From Bacteroidota bacterium (GTDB lineage: Bacteria; Bacteroidota; Bacteroidia; UKL13-3), in NCBI GenBank assembly GCA_027491355.1, contig JAIXWI010000031.1, positions 58,830 to 122,829 of the forward strand: a stretch of DNA of 64,000 nt. Reading direction: 5' to 3'. How positions within the stretch are numbered: position 1 is the stretch's first letter; the number at the start of each line of letters is the position of its first letter. This document shows positions 35,519 through 44,643 of the stretch, one piece after another. The translations under genes and the position numbers were made by a program. The notes under the pieces were generated by a model. The model ran no database searches, was not told where the DNA came from, and saw only the letters and a program-made list of their open reading frames with translations.

Positions 35519-36355
35519 TTAATCAAATAATTGGGTTTTTCCAGCATCAACTTCTTGTACGTTCAAAATTTCATGTGTTGTGCTTGAACTACCTACAATG
35601 TTAATGAATGCAACAACTTTTAAATTGGCTTTTTTGTAGGCACTGATATCAATTTTTTCGTAAGTTTTGAAGGCGTAATTGCCTGAATTGATTTGAATAC
35701 TGTCACCCAAAGGTCTACTGATTACTTTTCTCAGCACGTGTTGATGAAAATAAGGATTGGTAGTTGCTCCAGTTTGACTTTGTGCTTGAACGCTGTCTTC
35801 CAATAAGTAAACACTTAGTCGAGTATCTCTAGCATCTGTTGATTGATAACCGGTATGAACTTTTAAACTCAACAAATTTTCGGAAATGGTTGATTCTATT
35901 GCCAAGCCAATTTTTGCTGTTTGTTGTTGATCTGCATCAATTAAACGCACAGTATTGGTTTCCCAATTGCCACGACTGTATACAATCATTCCATCTTGAC
36001 CATTGCTGGTGCCAGTTGCTGGTACTCTATTGATGGCTGCTCTGGGATAACCTCCAATACCTCCTAAATGTGAACTCAATTGAGTGAGCTGCTCTATCTG
36101 AAGCCAGTCGCCTTGGTGAATTGCCGCAACAATTAACTTACTTGGGTATTTACTTACAATGCTGTTAATTATTTTAGCACCATCAGGACAATTGACACAC
36201 CATTCTCCGGTAAATTCTTCTAACAGAGCTTTCTTAGTAAACTTTTCAGGTATGGTAGGGGTATTGTTTTCTACAACAAGGGTATTGCTTGCTTCTTTTT
36301 TGCACGATAAAAAGAAACTTGCAATACACACCGCATAAATGGTAATTTTTTTCAT
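35519..36355 (-). CDS. Omp28-related thioredoxin-like lipoprotein
   Basis: Lipobox FLSC (Cys at residue 18) after a short signal. The core EFTGEWCVNCPDGAKIINSI has a C-x-x-C thioredoxin-type motif (WCVNC), and GGYPRAAINR a cis-Pro-like position, as in the Omp28 family of Bacteroidota outer-membrane proteins. Thiol-disulfide activity or a cell-surface adhesive role are both possible. The C-terminal half is beta-rich and resembles an Ig-like or lectin-like domain. Length 278. Followed on the plus side by a bidirectional-type terminator after a 90-base gap. Confidence 0.8.
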   Translation of the reverse strand: MKKITIYAVCIASFFLSCKKEASNTLVVENNTPTIPEKFTKKALLEEFTGEWCVNCPDGAKIINSIVSKYPSKLIVAAIHQGDWLQIEQLTQLSSHLGGIGGYPRAAINRVPATGTSNGQDGMIVYSRGNWETNTVRLIDADQQQTAKIGLAIESTISENLLSLKVHTGYQSTDARDTRLSVYLLEDSVQAQSQTGATTNPYFHQHVLRKVISRPLGDSIQINSGNYAFKTYEKIDISAYKKANLKVVAFINIVGSSSTTHEILNVQEVDAGKTQLFD

Positions 36356-36445
36356 CGGATTTGGATTAAAATGAAATGTAATTAAAAATCACTCTAATTC
36401 AAAATTTAGAAGTAGATTAATACAACTGTTTTGATTTAAAAATAA

Positions 36446-36473
36446 AAAAGACCAACGATTGCGTTGGTCTTTT
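36446..36473. terminator. bidirectional-type terminator between two minus-strand genes
   Basis: AAAAGACCAACG (36446-36457), loop ATTG, CGTTGGTCTTTT (36462-36473): a perfect 12-bp dyad with A- and T-runs at its ends. On the minus strand it follows the stop of the small membrane protein gene (36495), so it most likely ends that gene's transcript before the Omp28 gene. Confidence 0.85.
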
Positions 36474-36494
36474 CTGTTTGACAATTGCTTACCC

Positions 36495-36938
36495 TTAAAA
36501 TCTGAAAAGTGGTGTGTGCCACGGAATCATATATATCACCAATAGCAATGCAATTCCATTTAAAATTAAACTTCTTTTGTGTTTGTCTTCGTCAGCATAA
36601 GCTTTTTTAACCCTTATTCTTGCAACTTGAATCAATACTACTGCAAGAATCATTGTAATTGGATGTTCAACCAATTTTGCCCTGTTAACTTTGTCGTGCA
36701 TAGTAGAAGCCATGTCTTTCATTAACTCAGCAATTGTTGGGCTAATGAGAAGTAAAATCAAGCCAATTAATAGTTGTGTGTGCGCCAATGCAACTAAAAT
36801 ACCTCCAATTTTTTTGTCTGAAGGCGAGTAAGGACTCTTTTTTTGGATGCCTGCAATTGATTTAAAAATTACTGCAATGAGCGTAACTAAAAATAGCCAT
36901 CTCAATAAATTGTGTGTAGATAGAAGTAAATCGTACAT
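36495..36938 (-). CDS. conserved four-helix membrane protein
   Basis: A 147-residue protein with four hydrophobic segments (about 12-30, 48-68, 90-105 and 124-140) and conserved-looking HNLLRW, ALAHTQLLIGLILLLISP and VEHPITMILAV. Paired histidines at segment ends (AHTQ, EHP) could hold a haem or copper, and similar Bacteroidota proteins are labelled cytochrome b-like, but the sequence does not prove it. It is divergent from the ComEC gene and ends at a terminator. A TAGTTTTG box about 13 bases upstream of the ATG may serve as its -7 element. Confidence 0.55.
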   Translation of the reverse strand: MYDLLLSTHNLLRWLFLVTLIAVIFKSIAGIQKKSPYSPSDKKIGGILVALAHTQLLIGLILLLISPTIAELMKDMASTMHDKVNRAKLVEHPITMILAVVLIQVARIRVKKAYADEDKHKRSLILNGIALLLVIYMIPWHTPLFRF

Positions 36939-37001
36939 GTTTTTTTATTTCAAAACTACAATTCTATTAACTTCAAAACATAGATAGTTATGCACTAAAA
37001 A

Positions 37002-38924
37002 ATGTTTGATGTATTTTGGTTTAGATTTCCTTTGTTCAGGAGCCTATTTGCTTTGGTTATTGGAATTTATATGCAATCAGTTTTGCAGTTAAGTTGGCAA
37101 ATAATCACAGGTATGGGAATCCTTAATTTTGCTTTGTTTTTGATGATTCAATTCAAAAGCAAAGGTTTTAAGAAGGCCGTTTATGGTGGAATGGTATTGA
37201 ATGGTGTTTTATTCATTTGTGGAATAACAATACTAAAATTTGAACAAGATAAATTTCTTAAATTCAATGCTGCCTTTCATAGACATTCAAAAGCTTATGT
37301 ACGCATAGAAAATAAAACTGTTTCAGCAAAAGGGAATGATCAGTATGTAGTGGCCTTATACATCAAACAACACAACAATCAATACCAAAATATAGGTTCT
37401 TTATTGGTAAAGCATATTACTTTACCTAATAGCAATTTGCCAATTGGTACTTGTATTGCAATTGAATTGAATGAAATACGTTTATTCAATAGTCCTGAAA
37501 ATCCACATGAATTTGATTTTGCAAAATATTATCGTAAAAAAGGAATATATGGTCAAATTCAATTGCTCAATAAAAATAAAATACTTTTTGTTCCTAACAG
37601 CGAAAGTTTTAAAAATTTAACAATCAATTTTCAAATTTATTTGAGGCAATTGATGCTGATTCAACTGCCTGATAATGCAATCAGTGGTGTATTATTGGCT
37701 TTAATTGATGGGGATGACTCGCTTATTCCTAAAAATTTATTGAATGCGTATGCTGCTACCGGAACACTTCATGTTTTGGCGGTAAGTGGTATGCATGTAA
37801 GTTTGGTTTATGCGTTAATTGGATTTGTATTGTTTTGGATGGACAGACCTATACTCAAACTGTCTAAATTACTCATTCAATTGTCTTTGGTATGGCTATA
37901 TGCCATCTTGTGTGGTTTTTCACCTTCAATAGTCAGGGCCGCAATCATGATCAGTTTTCATGCCATTGCTATTTTTATTAACAGACCTCAACATCAATTA
38001 AACGCTTTGTTTATAACTGCATTTTTCATGCTATTTTATTCCCCCCAATTGCTCTTTGATGCAGGTTTTCAATTAAGCTTCTGCGCTGTTTTGGGTTTGT
38101 TGTGTTTGTATGATCCTATATTTAAGCTATGGTCTATTAAAAATAAGTTTGTGATACAAGTTTGGAAATTAAGTGCAGCTTCAATTGCAGCCCAAATTGC
38201 TACATTGCCACTCTCAATTTATCATTTTCACCAATTTCCCTTGCTTTTTTTACCAGCCAATATATTGGTCATTCCTATTTTTACCCTATGCATTTATTGG
38301 GGTTTATTCTTGGTTTTTATACCAAATTTACCAGCTATTTTTTGGCATATTTTGGCTTCAATTATCAAAGCAGTCAATGCTATTTCAATTGAAATGGCTG
38401 GTTTAAAATTTGCTAAAATAGAGCAACTTTATTTAAATGAAACTGCATCAATTTTTTTGGCATTTTTTATCGTAATGGCCTTGTGTGCCCTTCAGTATAA
38501 GTCTGTATTTTACTTAAAAACTGCCATTTGTTTGGTGACCTTCATTCAAGTCATTACAATGCATGAAAATTACTCTGTATACAAACAAAGAACAATTAGG
38601 CTTTATGCCTATTATAACCATCCTTGTATTGCTGTTTTAAGAGGTTCACAGGCAGTTTTATTTACAGACGCTATGCTTTTTTTAAAAAAGCCATTCACAG
38701 ATGGTTTAAAACTAGAGCGGAATAAAAGTAGCATGGTTTACCTTATTCAAAATAACAATCAAAAAATTCGTATTCAAGGTCATTCTTTTTCTTATGATTT
38801 TAACTCAAATAACTGGATTTATGAAAAGCATCAAATAAACGAAAGGAAACTTGGATCGAATAAAAATGGCACTTCAAAAAGCTTACTGGCCAAAAATACT
38901 TTTTATGAATTTAATTTGTATTAA
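37002..38924 (+). CDS. comEC: ComEC/Rec2-type DNA uptake channel protein
   Basis: An inner-membrane protein with about ten hydrophobic segments. The DUF4131-like N-terminal OB region (about 25-190) is followed by the competence core: LIDGDDSLIPKNLLNAYAATGTLHVLAVSGMHVSLVY and then PSIVRAAIMISFH, typical of ComEC. Unlike the full-length protein it lacks the C-terminal metallo-beta-lactamase domain and ends about 150 residues after the last membrane block. Short ComEC is common in Bacteroidota. Whether the organism takes up DNA cannot be judged; no other com gene is nearby. Followed 3 bases on by the enoyl-CoA hydratase gene. Confidence 0.88.
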   Translation: MFDVFWFRFPLFRSLFALVIGIYMQSVLQLSWQIITGMGILNFALFLMIQFKSKGFKKAVYGGMVLNGVLFICGITILKFEQDKFLKFNAAFHRHSKAYVRIENKTVSAKGNDQYVVALYIKQHNNQYQNIGSLLVKHITLPNSNLPIGTCIAIELNEIRLFNSPENPHEFDFAKYYRKKGIYGQIQLLNKNKILFVPNSESFKNLTINFQIYLRQLMLIQLPDNAISGVLLALIDGDDSLIPKNLLNAYAATGTLHVLAVSGMHVSLVYALIGFVLFWMDRPILKLSKLLIQLSLVWLYAILCGFSPSIVRAAIMISFHAIAIFINRPQHQLNALFITAFFMLFYSPQLLFDAGFQLSFCAVLGLLCLYDPIFKLWSIKNKFVIQVWKLSAASIAAQIATLPLSIYHFHQFPLLFLPANILVIPIFTLCIYWGLFLVFIPNLPAIFWHILASIIKAVNAISIEMAGLKFAKIEQLYLNETASIFLAFFIVMALCALQYKSVFYLKTAICLVTFIQVITMHENYSVYKQRTIRLYAYYNHPCIAVLRGSQAVLFTDAMLFLKKPFTDGLKLERNKSSMVYLIQNNNQKIRIQGHSFSYDFNSNNWIYEKHQINERKLGSNKNGTSKSLLAKNTFYEFNLY

Positions 38925-38927
38925 ATT

Positions 38928-39704
38928 ATGCCCATGATTGAAGTTGAATTTGAAAACAGAATTACTTGGATTTATCTGAACAGACCAGACAAACGCAATG
39001 CATTGAGTCAAGAACTTGTATTGGCACTAACAGATGAAATCACATTTCAGTTGACCAATGATGCCTGTAGACTAATTGTTATTGGTGCAAGAGGATCAAG
39101 TTTCTGTTCTGGAGCCGATTTAGAAAGTATTTTACAATTACAAACCAATTCATTTGATGAGAATTTGGCAGACTCTCAGTTATTGAGGAAGCTATTTCAA
39201 CTTATTTTTGAGTCACCAAAGCCAATCATATCTATGGTTCATGGTGCAGCATTTGCAGGTGGATGTGGTTTGGCTTCACTTACTGATTTCTGTTTTGCAA
39301 GCAAGGATGCCAAATTTGCATACACAGAAGTTAAAATTGGTTTTATACCAGCACTGGTGATGGTTTTTTTAAAACATAAAATAGCAGGTCAGCACCTGAG
39401 AAATCTTTTGTACACAGGTCAAATCATATCTGCCCAACAAGCTTATGAAATTGGTTTGATATCTCATTTAGCAGACGACAACATAGCGTTAAAAGAACAG
39501 GTGGCTGCTTTTGCCAATCAATTCATTACACAAACATCAGGTAATAGTTTTACACTCACTAAAAAATTATTGCTAGCAACAAACAATTTAAATTTAAACG
39601 ATGCGCTTGATATTGCTGCAAAAACAAATGCTCATGCGCGCTCAACGGATGATTGTAAAAAAGGCATTCATGCATTTATCAATAAAATCAAGTTAACATG
39701 GTAA
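38928..39704 (+). CDS. enoyl-CoA hydratase/isomerase family protein
   Basis: Crotonase fold. Oxyanion-hole and catalytic motifs: GSSFCSGADLESIL (Gly and Asp region), HGAAFAGGCGLASLTDFCFASKDAKFAYTEVKIG (second oxyanion Gly and a Glu in YTEVKIG). Length 258 is usual. The substrate is not determined; methylglutaconyl-CoA or short-chain enoyl-CoA are common for similar Bacteroidota enzymes. A start two residues in (MIEVEFENRI) is equally plausible. It begins 3 bases after comEC and overlaps the next gene by 7 bases, so the three form a transcript. Confidence 0.88.
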   Translation: MPMIEVEFENRITWIYLNRPDKRNALSQELVLALTDEITFQLTNDACRLIVIGARGSSFCSGADLESILQLQTNSFDENLADSQLLRKLFQLIFESPKPIISMVHGAAFAGGCGLASLTDFCFASKDAKFAYTEVKIGFIPALVMVFLKHKIAGQHLRNLLYTGQIISAQQAYEIGLISHLADDNIALKEQVAAFANQFITQTSGNSFTLTKKLLLATNNLNLNDALDIAAKTNAHARSTDDCKKGIHAFINKIKLTW

Positions 39705-40387
39705 GGTTATTTCTATTCTTCAGTTTGTTGTTTGTTTTTGCAAAATCACAGGCACAAAATGTCATCAATGAGGGTAAAATTTTATTTGATATTTCATATG
39801 AGGATGTACCTCTTCAATACAAATCAAAAGTTGAGCAATTGGCTAAAGATGCAGTCATTTATTTCAAAGGAAATAAAAGTAGGACAGAGATGGGAATTGG
39901 TATTTTTGGTAAGAATACAACCATCGTTGACAAAGATTCAAACACGGTATTTGTTTTGTTAACAGTGTTTGGCAATCGTTTTGCACTCAAGAAAACAACA
40001 CAAGAATTGGCTCAATTAAAAAATACCAATCAAATGGTATTGAAACCAATTTTATTGCCGGATGAAAGGATGATTGCAGGGTTCAAATGCAAGCATTTGG
40101 TTTTACAAACAGTCTTAAAATCTGATACACTAGAGACCCATTGCTGGTATACTCCAGAAATTTCGCCTATTAATTTTAACAATGATCCTGCATTTGAACA
40201 AATTGAAGGAATGGTCTTGGAATTTTTCATTCAAGCAGATGAAATGAAAATACATTTAACAGCCAAAGAAGTTGCCAAGGCTCCAATAGAAAACAGTTTG
40301 TTTAAAGTTCCATTGAATTATCAAATGGTTGATGAAACAGAACTCAATAAAAGAATGGAGCAAATAATGAACAAAGGGCAGGATTAA
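39698..40387 (+). CDS. secreted DUF4412-like protein
   Basis: Signal peptide about residues 1-19 (LLFVFAKSQAQ). The remaining 210 residues form a beta-rich domain with VIYFKGNKSRTEMG, VFVLLTVFGNRFAL and IAGFKCKHLVLQ ... THCWYTPEISP, the layout of DUF4412/GLPGLI-type periplasmic proteins. No known function. Overlaps the hydratase gene by 7 bases at its start and the convergent MerR-type gene by 4 bases at its end. Confidence 0.6.
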   Translation: MVRLFLFFSLLFVFAKSQAQNVINEGKILFDISYEDVPLQYKSKVEQLAKDAVIYFKGNKSRTEMGIGIFGKNTTIVDKDSNTVFVLLTVFGNRFALKKTTQELAQLKNTNQMVLKPILLPDERMIAGFKCKHLVLQTVLKSDTLETHCWYTPEISPINFNNDPAFEQIEGMVLEFFIQADEMKIHLTAKEVAKAPIENSLFKVPLNYQMVDETELNKRMEQIMNKGQD

Positions 40388-41307
40388 TTGGGTACTTGGT
40401 TCAAAAATTGAATAAATGAATCAAAATTCTGGATTAATTTCACCTTTTCAGATTCAACAATATTTGACATTAAAAATTGTGAACCTGTAAGTAAAAGCAT
40501 ACTATTTGGCCAATTTTTTCTTAGAAAGTTAACAAACTCAACTTTGTCAATATGTGGCTGAGCACATGTCATTAAGGTCAATATAAAATGAGGATTCTCG
40601 TTTTTAAAAGCGTCTTTTAAGTCATTTAAGGGTACTTCTTGTCCTAAATACAATACCTCATGACCTCTCGACCTGATTAAATAATTGGCAAACAATAAAC
40701 CAATGCTGTGCTTTTCATTTTCAGGAAGGAATAACATGAATCTTTTACTTAATGCATTCATTCTACCTAATTGTCCATCTATGGCAACATATAATTTTTG
40801 CTTGATAATATTTGTTACAAAATGTTCATGTGATGGCTGTATAGAACCTATTTGCCATAAAATGCCAATCTCATTTAAAAATGGAAACACAATTTGTAAC
40901 ATGGTATATTCTATCCCATATTGGATGAAACACGCACTCAGTTGCTGGCTGTAGGAAATTTCATTGAATTCAAGCATTGCTGTTATCAAAGCATTTATTT
41001 GAACTTCATGGTCATTTTTGCTGGCACTCAATCTTAAAACTTCCTGAGTGATATCCTCAGTAGTCATTTTTGCAATTTCACTTATTTTGAATCCATGGTT
41101 ATTGAGTAAACTGATGCTCAGCAATTTTTTTAAGTCGCTGTCATCGTAGTACCTGATATTGGTGTCTGTTCTTTTGGGTATAACAATTCCATAGCGTTGT
41201 TCCCAAACTCGCAAAGTATGTCCTTTTATGCCCGTAACTGCTTCAATGTCTTTTATAGAAAAGGATCCCAATGGTTTTAGATTTTTATTTTCTATGGTTT
41301 TAAACAT
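40384..41307 (-). CDS. MerR-family regulator with B12-binding-like domain (CarH/LitR type)
   Basis: An N-terminal MerR winged helix (residues about 15-85; FSIKDIEAVTGIKGHTLRVWEQRYG, RYYDDSDLKKL) is followed by a helical bundle and a cobalamin-binding-type Rossmann domain. W151-x9-E161-H162 and E198-x-H200-x-x-G203 match the upper-face (W-x9-EH) and lower-axial (E-x-H-x-x-G) residues of CarH-type adenosylcobalamin photoreceptors. In that family B12 binding gives dark repression and light releases DNA. It is divergent from an epimerase gene and near a photolyase. The B12 role is inferred from residues. Confidence 0.82.
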   Translation of the reverse strand: MFKTIENKNLKPLGSFSIKDIEAVTGIKGHTLRVWEQRYGIVIPKRTDTNIRYYDDSDLKKLLSISLLNNHGFKISEIAKMTTEDITQEVLRLSASKNDHEVQINALITAMLEFNEISYSQQLSACFIQYGIEYTMLQIVFPFLNEIGILWQIGSIQPSHEHFVTNIIKQKLYVAIDGQLGRMNALSKRFMLFLPENEKHSIGLLFANYLIRSRGHEVLYLGQEVPLNDLKDAFKNENPHFILTLMTCAQPHIDKVEFVNFLRKNWPNSMLLLTGSQFLMSNIVESEKVKLIQNFDSFIQFLNQVPN

Positions 41308-41333
41308 TCAAAGTCATTTATTGTTTTAAATCA

Positions 41334-42233
41334 ATGGAAACAAAGATATTGATAACAGGTGCCAGCGGTTTGATAGGGCGTAAATTAGTAAAATATTTCA
41401 ATTCAGTTGGCATTCAACTTCATGTTTTATCAAGAAAAAAGTACGAAAACAAGCCAGGTCATTTTTATTGGAATCCTTCAAATCAAGAAATAGATCTCAA
41501 TTGTTTTGAGGGAGTTACCTGTATTGTTCACCTCGCTGGCGCTGGTATAGCTGATAGAAGGTGGACTGACCATTACAAGAAAAATATTTTAGAGAGCAGG
41601 GTAGACTCAACGCTATTGCTATTGAACAGTTTAAAAAATACAACGCATCAAGTTAAACACCTCATTAGTACCTCTGCGATAGGTTTTTATGAAAGCAATT
41701 CTAAACTCAATCATGCTGAAAATGAACAGGTTGGAAATTCGTTTTTGGCCAATGTTTGTCTGGAATGGGAGTGCCATGCCAATGATTTCAAATCAATAGG
41801 AATCAATGTTTCAATAGTCAGAGTGGGCCTTGTGCTGTCAAGAGAGGCAGGAATGTTAAAATCTATTGAATTTCCTTCAAAATTTGGATTAGCAGCTCCA
41901 TTTGGCAATGGTCAACAATGGCAATCATGGATTCATATTGACGATTTGATTCAAATTTACGCTCACATACATTCAAATCATTTATCAGGTATTTTTAACG
42001 GAGTTGCTCCAAATCCAGCGTCAAATTATCAGGTATTGCAAGCGGTATGTGATCAAATATACAGGCCATTTTGGTTACCGGGAATTCCTAAGTGGTTTTT
42101 AAAAATATTTCTCGGCGAAATTGTTGATTTGTTATATGCAAGTCAGCATGTAAGTGCTCTTAAAATTCAACAAAGTGGATTCAAATTTAAGTTTGAAAAC
42201 TTAAAACTTGCATTGAAAGATTTGTACAAATAA
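41334..42233 (+). CDS. TIGR01777-type SDR epimerase (YfcH-like)
   Basis: Rossmann NAD(P)-binding start ITGASGLIGRKLVKYF, then VHLAGAGIADRRWTD and HLISTSAIGFYES, with WQSWIHIDDLIQIY, the standard TIGR01777 pattern. It ends IQQSGFKFKFENLKLALKDL as in that family. Its substrate is unknown. It starts 26 bases from the divergent MerR gene, and similar SDR genes occur with LitR-type regulators and photolyases in other bacteria, so co-control by the regulator is plausible. Confidence 0.85.
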   Translation: METKILITGASGLIGRKLVKYFNSVGIQLHVLSRKKYENKPGHFYWNPSNQEIDLNCFEGVTCIVHLAGAGIADRRWTDHYKKNILESRVDSTLLLLNSLKNTTHQVKHLISTSAIGFYESNSKLNHAENEQVGNSFLANVCLEWECHANDFKSIGINVSIVRVGLVLSREAGMLKSIEFPSKFGLAAPFGNGQQWQSWIHIDDLIQIYAHIHSNHLSGIFNGVAPNPASNYQVLQAVCDQIYRPFWLPGIPKWFLKIFLGEIVDLLYASQHVSALKIQQSGFKFKFENLKLALKDLYK

Positions 42234-42483
42234 ACAGCTTACTTGGAAAACCTGAATGCTATTTTTTAGTATTTATTTTTCTTTTCACTCAAATAAATTA
42301 AAGTAGCTTAAAACAACATTTTGTCATTGAATTTGACAGTAAATCCAACATGTAGTATTAAAATGATAATTTATGCGTATTCCTTTGTTAATTAGTGCCT
42401 TTAGGGTATACCTTAAATATTAAATTGATATTTTGTGATACAAATTCATAAAGATATTTTGGTGAAAATTTTAATAGCTACCT

Positions 42484-43086
42484 ATGATTAAATTAGCAGT
42501 AATTGAAGACAATGATGTTTGGAAATACATCATTCAAGATCGCATCGAAAAAAAAGGCAATTTTAAAGTTGTGGCCAATTGTTCTCTTGGAGAGGATTTT
42601 TTTGAAAGATTTAAAAACACAGATGAAATAGATTTGGTGATTCTTGATTTAGATTTACCAGCTGAAAATGGTTTTGAAATTGCCGATCAATTAAAAAATA
42701 AATTTCCTTGTTTGCCTTTTGTCGTATTCACTTCATACTCTAAACACAGTATTCAAGCAGCATATTACAGTTTGGGAGCGAAGGCTGTTATTTCTAAATC
42801 TTTGATCAACAATTTAGAAGCAGAAATTATGAATGCATTGGGAAAAGGAACTGAGGATGCATATGATTACAAACAATTGAACCGTGATGAGTTGAAATTG
42901 TTATTGTACATCTGTGAGGGTAAAACAAACAAAGAAATTGCAGATTTACTGTTCAAAGAAGAAGCCACTATAGAATACAGATGCCGTATGTTGGCGTTAA
43001 AACTTAAAATTAAAAATAGAAAGAACAATTTTGTGGCCTTTGCCATCAAATATGGTTTTTGGTATCCTGGTATGTTGATCAACTAA
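42484..43086 (+). CDS. LuxR/NarL-type response regulator
   Basis: A receiver domain (about 1-125) with E8-D9, phosphoacceptor D55 in ILDLDLPAENG and Lys in VISKS, then a LuxR-type helix-turn-helix (about 135-195): LNRDELKLLLYICEGKTNKEIADLLF ... TIEYRCRMLALKLKIKNR. No sensor kinase is adjacent. It is preceded by a 250-base gap containing a possible TGTCA-N7-TGACA dyad at 42322-42338. The photolyase gene follows 32 bases later. The controlled genes are unknown. Confidence 0.85.
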   Translation: MIKLAVIEDNDVWKYIIQDRIEKKGNFKVVANCSLGEDFFERFKNTDEIDLVILDLDLPAENGFEIADQLKNKFPCLPFVVFTSYSKHSIQAAYYSLGAKAVISKSLINNLEAEIMNALGKGTEDAYDYKQLNRDELKLLLYICEGKTNKEIADLLFKEEATIEYRCRMLALKLKIKNRKNNFVAFAIKYGFWYPGMLIN

Positions 43087-43118
43087 AACTATATGTTCAT
43101 AAAAACTGTTATAAATAC

Positions 43119-44423
43119 ATGCAACAACCTATCAATATTTTTTGGTTCAGAAGAGATTTAAGAATCACAGACAATACTGGCTTGTATCATGCACTTTCCT
43201 CTGGAGTTCCTGTGTTGCCATTGTTTGTTTTTGATACTGATATTTTAAATAAACTGGCAGACAATACAGACCCAAGGGTTCATTTCATACACCAATCGCT
43301 CCAAGAATTGAAAAAACATTTTCAAAACGTAGGGTCAGACTTATTGGTTAAGTTTGGTTCTGCTATTCAAGTTTGGAACGAACTGGTACATGACTATCAA
43401 ATACAAACGGTATTTTTTAACCACGATTATGAACCAGAGGCCATACAGAGAGATGAGCAAATAGCACATTTTTTGAATACCAAGGGTGTTGCTGTACAAT
43501 CATTCAAAGACCAGTGCATCTTTGAAAAAAACGAAATTGTTAAAGAAGATGGAAAGCCCTACACCGTTTTCACACCTTATGCCAAAAAATGGAAATTCAA
43601 TTTGAGTCAGCAGGGTGTACCTAATTTTCCTTCCGAAAATTTAATCAATAACAGTTTACCTGTTCAAGAAAAATTTCAAAGTATAGCACTTGCTGATATT
43701 GGTTTTCAGCCCTCAAAATTGCCAATGCCTTCAGCAACTGTCTCAACTAAAATAATAATTGAATACCATAAGAATAGAGATTATCCAGCCATAAATGGTA
43801 CCTCTAAATTGGGTATACATTTCAGATTTGGAACCATCAGCATCAGAGAAAAAGTTAGGAAAACTATGGGAATGAATGAAGTATATCTCAATGAACTCAT
43901 TTGGAGAGAATTTTACATGCAAATACTTTGGCATTTTCCTCATGTTGTAAAAGGAGCGTTTAAACCGGCTTACAATCAGATTGAATGGAGAAACAATGAA
44001 ACAGAATTTGAATTATGGAAAAATGGTCAAACTGGTTATCCTATTGTCGATGCTGGTATGCGAGAGTTGATGCATACAGGATACATGCACAACAGAGTCA
44101 GAATGATTGTTGCCAGTTTTCTTACCAAGCATTTGCTCATAGATTGGCGCTGGGGTGAAGCTTGGTTTGCACAAAAATTAATTGATTTTGAGCTAAGTTC
44201 AAACAACGGAGGTTGGCAATGGGCTGCAGGTTCAGGTACAGATGCTGCTCCCTATTTTAGGGTGTTCAATCCAACTTTACAAACAGAAAAATTTGATTCA
44301 AATTATCAATACATTCAAAAATGGGTTCCAGAATTTAAAACTAGCCAATATCCCCAACCTATCGTAGAACATTCTTATGCACGTAAACGTTGTTTGGAAG
44401 CTTATCAAAAGGCATTAAAATAA
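43119..44423 (+). CDS. phrB: deoxyribodipyrimidine photolyase / cryptochrome
   Basis: Blue-light flavoprotein that splits cyclobutane pyrimidine dimers. The N-terminal alpha/beta domain begins NIFWFRRDLRITDNTGLYHA. The C-terminal FAD domain has the canonical ELIWREFYMQILWHFP, WKNGQTGYPIVDAGMREL, HTGYMHNRVRMIVASFL and the ending DAAPYFRVFNPTLQ with WQWAAGSGTDAAPY. Length 434 from ATG 43119; the frame extends upstream to 43059 inside the response regulator and is ignored. A class I enzyme is most likely. It belongs with the MerR/epimerase/response regulator group. Confidence 0.93.
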   Translation: MQQPINIFWFRRDLRITDNTGLYHALSSGVPVLPLFVFDTDILNKLADNTDPRVHFIHQSLQELKKHFQNVGSDLLVKFGSAIQVWNELVHDYQIQTVFFNHDYEPEAIQRDEQIAHFLNTKGVAVQSFKDQCIFEKNEIVKEDGKPYTVFTPYAKKWKFNLSQQGVPNFPSENLINNSLPVQEKFQSIALADIGFQPSKLPMPSATVSTKIIIEYHKNRDYPAINGTSKLGIHFRFGTISIREKVRKTMGMNEVYLNELIWREFYMQILWHFPHVVKGAFKPAYNQIEWRNNETEFELWKNGQTGYPIVDAGMRELMHTGYMHNRVRMIVASFLTKHLLIDWRWGEAWFAQKLIDFELSSNNGGWQWAAGSGTDAAPYFRVFNPTLQTEKFDSNYQYIQKWVPEFKTSQYPQPIVEHSYARKRCLEAYQKALK

Positions 44424-44643
44424 AAAATACGGCATAATTGCTTTTTTAAAAATTATGTTTACTATTGTAGATACAAAACAATTCGTTGGAGTCATTCAAT
44501 TCATCAAATATTGAAATTCAACTCCGCTCTAAGCTTCATTTTTATTGTGTTCTTGATAACTATCAAATGGTATCCGTAGAAGTTGAATGTTTTAGAACTC
44601 CGAATTGGTTCAAACTAAATCTGAATAATTAAATTTCATAGCA

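Noticed and set aside
42322..42338. TGTCA-N7-TGACA dyad upstream of the response regulator at 42484
   Set aside because: Five-base arms in AT-rich DNA are expected by chance; noted but not scored as an operator.
44489..44632. 48-codon frame upstream of rho beginning at a TTG
   Set aside because: Product has no known motif and overlaps the expected promoter region; considered chance.
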